Source: Lachnospiraceae bacterium (GTDB taxonomy: Bacteria; Bacillota_A; Clostridia; Lachnospirales; Lachnospiraceae). From it: a stretch of DNA of 15,446 nt. Positions 13,807-15,446 of the stretch are shown here, piece after piece (within the stretch, counting starts at the first letter, position 1; the number at the start of each line of letters is the position of its first letter). Made by a program: the position numbers and the translations under genes. The notes under the pieces were generated by a model, which saw only the letters and a list, made by a program, of their open reading frames with translations, was not told where the DNA came from and did no database searches. The stretch lies in assembly GCA_017435025.1 (NCBI GenBank), contig JAFSFU010000145.1:1-15446 (forward strand), given 5' to 3'.

Positions 13807-14517
13807 CTATTCTCCCAGATATGCCTTCTTAATAGAATCATCATTCATCAGTTTATCTGCATCTCCGCTCAGCGCGATCTTTCCGGTTTCCAGTACATAG
13901 GCACGATCGGCAATGGCCAGCGCTTTCTTCGCGTTCTGCTCAACCAGAAGTACGGTTGTACCGCTGGCACTTACTTCGCGGATAATGTCAAAAATCTCAT
14001 TTACAAAAATAGGGGAGAGACCCATGGACGGCTCATCCATCAGGATGATCTTCGGTTTGCTCATCAGCGCACGTCCCATCGCAAGCATCTGCTGCTCACC
14101 GCCGGAAAGTGTACCGGCCATCTGGTTTCTTCGCTCTTTCAATCGTGGAAAACGCTGGTACACATGTTCCAACGTCTCCTCGATCTCCTGCTTATCTTTC
14201 CTGGTATATGCACCCATCTTCAGATTCTCATACACAGAAAGCTGTGCAAATACACGACGCCCTTCCGGTACGTGTGCCATACCCATGGACACAATCTTAT
14301 GTGCCGGAATCTTCGTAATATCGCGTCCCTCGAACAGGATCTTACCGGCCTTCGGTGCCAACAGACCGGTCACCGTATGAAGGATCGTTGTCTTACCCGC
14401 ACCATTCGCTCCGATCAGGGCAATAACCTCACCCTGGTTTACCTCAAAAGAAATTCCTTTGATCGCCTGAATCATACCATAACTGACTTCCAGGTCTTTT
14501 ACTTCCAACATTGCCAT
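13807..14517 (-). CDS. livF: Branched-chain amino acid ABC transporter ATP-binding protein LivF
   Basis: LivF is one of the two ATPases that power uptake of leucine, isoleucine and valine through the LivH/LivM membrane pair, with a LivJ/K-type binding protein. The 236-residue protein has Walker A GANGAGKT (36-43), the Q-loop region with HVPEGRRVFAQLSVYENL (82-99), signature LSGGEQQ (137-143) and Walker B IILMDEPSMGLSP (157-169). The GRRVFAQLSVYENLKMG segment and short length point to LivF rather than LivG. The ATG follows AGGAGGG by 6 nt. It begins 11 nt after livG. The family can also carry urea or other amides, so substrate specificity depends on the binding protein outside the window. Confidence 0.94.
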   Translation of the reverse strand: MAMLEVKDLEVSYGMIQAIKGISFEVNQGEVIALIGANGAGKTTILHTVTGLLAPKAGKILFEGRDITKIPAHKIVSMGMAHVPEGRRVFAQLSVYENLKMGAYTRKDKQEIEETLEHVYQRFPRLKERRNQMAGTLSGGEQQMLAMGRALMSKPKIILMDEPSMGLSPIFVNEIFDIIREVSASGTTVLLVEQNAKKALAIADRAYVLETGKIALSGDADKLMNDDSIKKAYLGE

Positions 14518-14528
14518 AACAATCCCTC

Positions 14529-15287
14529 CTATTCACCCAGATATGCTGTAATTACCTGCGGATCATTGAGTACATCCGCAGTCCGGCCCTGGGTCAGGAC
14601 CTGGCCAAAGTTCAACACAGTCAGTTCTTCGCAGATACCGGATACCAGTTTCATATCATGCTCGATCAGCAGGATCGTCATATCAAACTTATCTCTGACA
14701 AGACGGATCGTATCCATCAGTTCCTGTGTCTCCTGCGGGTTCATGCCGGCCGCTGGCTCATCTAAAAGCAGCAGTTTCGGATTCGTTGCAAGGGCACGGG
14801 CGATCTCCAGCTTTCTCTGCTTACCATACGGAAGATTGGATGCAAGAACATTGGCAGAATCTTCCAGACCAAATACTTTCAAAAGCTCCATTGCTTCCTG
14901 ATCCATGGCTTTTTCTGCTTTATAATATCCCGGAAGACGGAAAATACCTTCCAAAAGATTGTATGTATATTTATTATGAAGACCGACCTTTACATTATCC
15001 AGGACACTCATCTTCTTAAAAAGACGAATATTCTGGAAGGTTCTTGCGATACCTGCCTTGTTGATATCGATGGTCTTCTTACCGGTAATATTTACACCGT
15101 CCAACACCACTTTACCGGTGTTTGGCTTATAAACACCGGTCAAAAGGTTGAAAACCGTTGTCTTTCCGGCACCGTTCGGTCCGATCAGACCATATAACTG
15201 TCCTTTTTCAATTTTCAGATTGAATCTGTCTACCGCCTGCAATCCACCGAAGGAAATGCTAAGGCTCTGTACTTCCAACAATGCCAT
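14529..15287 (-). CDS. livG: Branched-chain amino acid ABC transporter ATP-binding protein LivG
   Basis: LivG is the second ATPase of the LivHMGF importer. I start it at the ATG at 15287, one base after the livM stop and 9 nt after AAGGGGG. This gives 252 residues opening MALLEVQSLSISFGGLQAVD. A longer start at 15323 would overlap livM and add 12 basic residues. Walker A is GPNGAGKT (36-43). GIARTFQNIRLFKKMSVLDN (79-98) holds the Q-loop, the signature is LPYGKQRKLEIARAL (152-166), and Walker B is LLLLDEPAAGMNP (172-184). The YGKQRKLEIARAL form of the signature is typical of LivG. Expression is likely coupled to livM by the near-overlapping stop and start. Confidence 0.94.
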   Translation of the reverse strand: MALLEVQSLSISFGGLQAVDRFNLKIEKGQLYGLIGPNGAGKTTVFNLLTGVYKPNTGKVVLDGVNITGKKTIDINKAGIARTFQNIRLFKKMSVLDNVKVGLHNKYTYNLLEGIFRLPGYYKAEKAMDQEAMELLKVFGLEDSANVLASNLPYGKQRKLEIARALATNPKLLLLDEPAAGMNPQETQELMDTIRLVRDKFDMTILLIEHDMKLVSGICEELTVLNFGQVLTQGRTADVLNDPQVITAYLGE

Positions 15288-15288
15288 A

Positions 15289-15446
15289 TTACTTTTCCCC
15301 CTTCTCATTCTTACGTGCCGCAAGTAAACGTTTCGGTGAATAGCGCTCGCGGAACTCTCTTGCCTTCGGACTCCAGCTGAACAACATCATCACGATCAGG
15401 ATCACTGCGTATACCAGCATACGATAATTTCCGAGAGAACGGATCA
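15289..15446 (-). CDS. livM: Branched-chain amino acid ABC transporter permease LivM, C-terminus (partial)
   Basis: Only the last 51 residues are in the window. They contain the end of a membrane permease: SLGNYRMLVYAVILIVMMLF is a hydrophobic segment with the LG-YRM-VYA pattern seen at the LivM C-terminus. It is followed by a basic cytosolic tail ending RKNEKGEK. The stop is one base from the livG start, so the two genes are translationally adjacent. Assignment rests on this segment and on the order livM-livG-livF. Confidence 0.85.
   Translation of the reverse strand, partial: IRSLGNYRMLVYAVILIVMMLFSWSPKAREFRERYSPKRLLAARKNEKGEK

Noticed and set aside
13765..14901. 378-codon open frame on the plus strand opposite livF and livG
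   Set aside because: It is a shadow of two well-supported ABC ATPase genes and crosses their boundary. It has no family resemblance and no start signal.
1..15446. CRISPR arrays, tRNA/rRNA genes, insertion sequences, phage or conjugative genes
   Set aside because: No regularly spaced direct repeats, tRNA-like cloverleafs, transposase or integrase motifs were found on either strand.

Overview
The window looks like chromosomal DNA from a moderate-GC, strictly fermentative gut Firmicute, most likely a Lachnospiraceae-type butyrate producer. The basis is strong AGGAGG ribosome binding sites, sigma-A promoters, clostridial protein families, and a butyryl-CoA:acetate CoA-transferase linked to the crotonyl-CoA pathway. 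I did not assign genus or species.

Region 1 (1-310): the 5' part of a KDPG/KHG aldolase gene (eda, minus strand, running off the left edge) with a good promoter. Region 2 (371-6795): a minus-strand operon thl-crt-hbd-bcd-etfB-etfA, from a sigma-A promoter at 6763-6791 to a strong intrinsic terminator at 371-408. It turns two acetyl-CoA into butyryl-CoA, and Bcd-EtfAB of this type couples crotonyl-CoA reduction to ferredoxin reduction. Two start sites are revised here from the ribosome binding sites: etfB starts at a GTG, and hbd at its second ATG. Region 3 (6796-7334): non-coding. It holds a plus-strand promoter followed about 70 bp later by a 16-bp-stem terminator, which together define a candidate small RNA of about 110 nt. 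Next comes a structured block (7059-7175) whose terminator hairpin is mutually exclusive with an alternative hairpin. Region 4 (7335-7823): a dCMP-deaminase-like gene on the minus strand. Region 5 (7904-9431): the monocistronic plus-strand but gene with its own promoter and terminator, which releases butyrate and recovers acetyl-CoA. Regions 2 and 5 together carry the whole route from acetyl-CoA to butyrate.

Region 6 (9440-10222): a lone Uma2-family gene. Region 7 (10226-12980): a LysR regulator and, downstream in tandem, a gamma-glutamyltransferase-superfamily hydrolase with no signal peptide. The hydrolase promoter lies in the U-tail of the lysR terminator, and the lysR promoter carries a perfect 10-6-10 inverted repeat. 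Region 8 (13079-15446): the distal end of a branched-chain amino acid ABC transporter operon (livM partial, livG, livF) followed closely by a cytidylate-kinase-like gene, ending at a strong terminator.

No tRNA, rRNA, CRISPR, insertion sequence or phage genes were seen. Most of the window is well-understood metabolism. The parts least explained are the non-coding interval 6796-7334, the intercistronic hairpins in the butyrate operon, and the substrate of the GGT-like enzyme.
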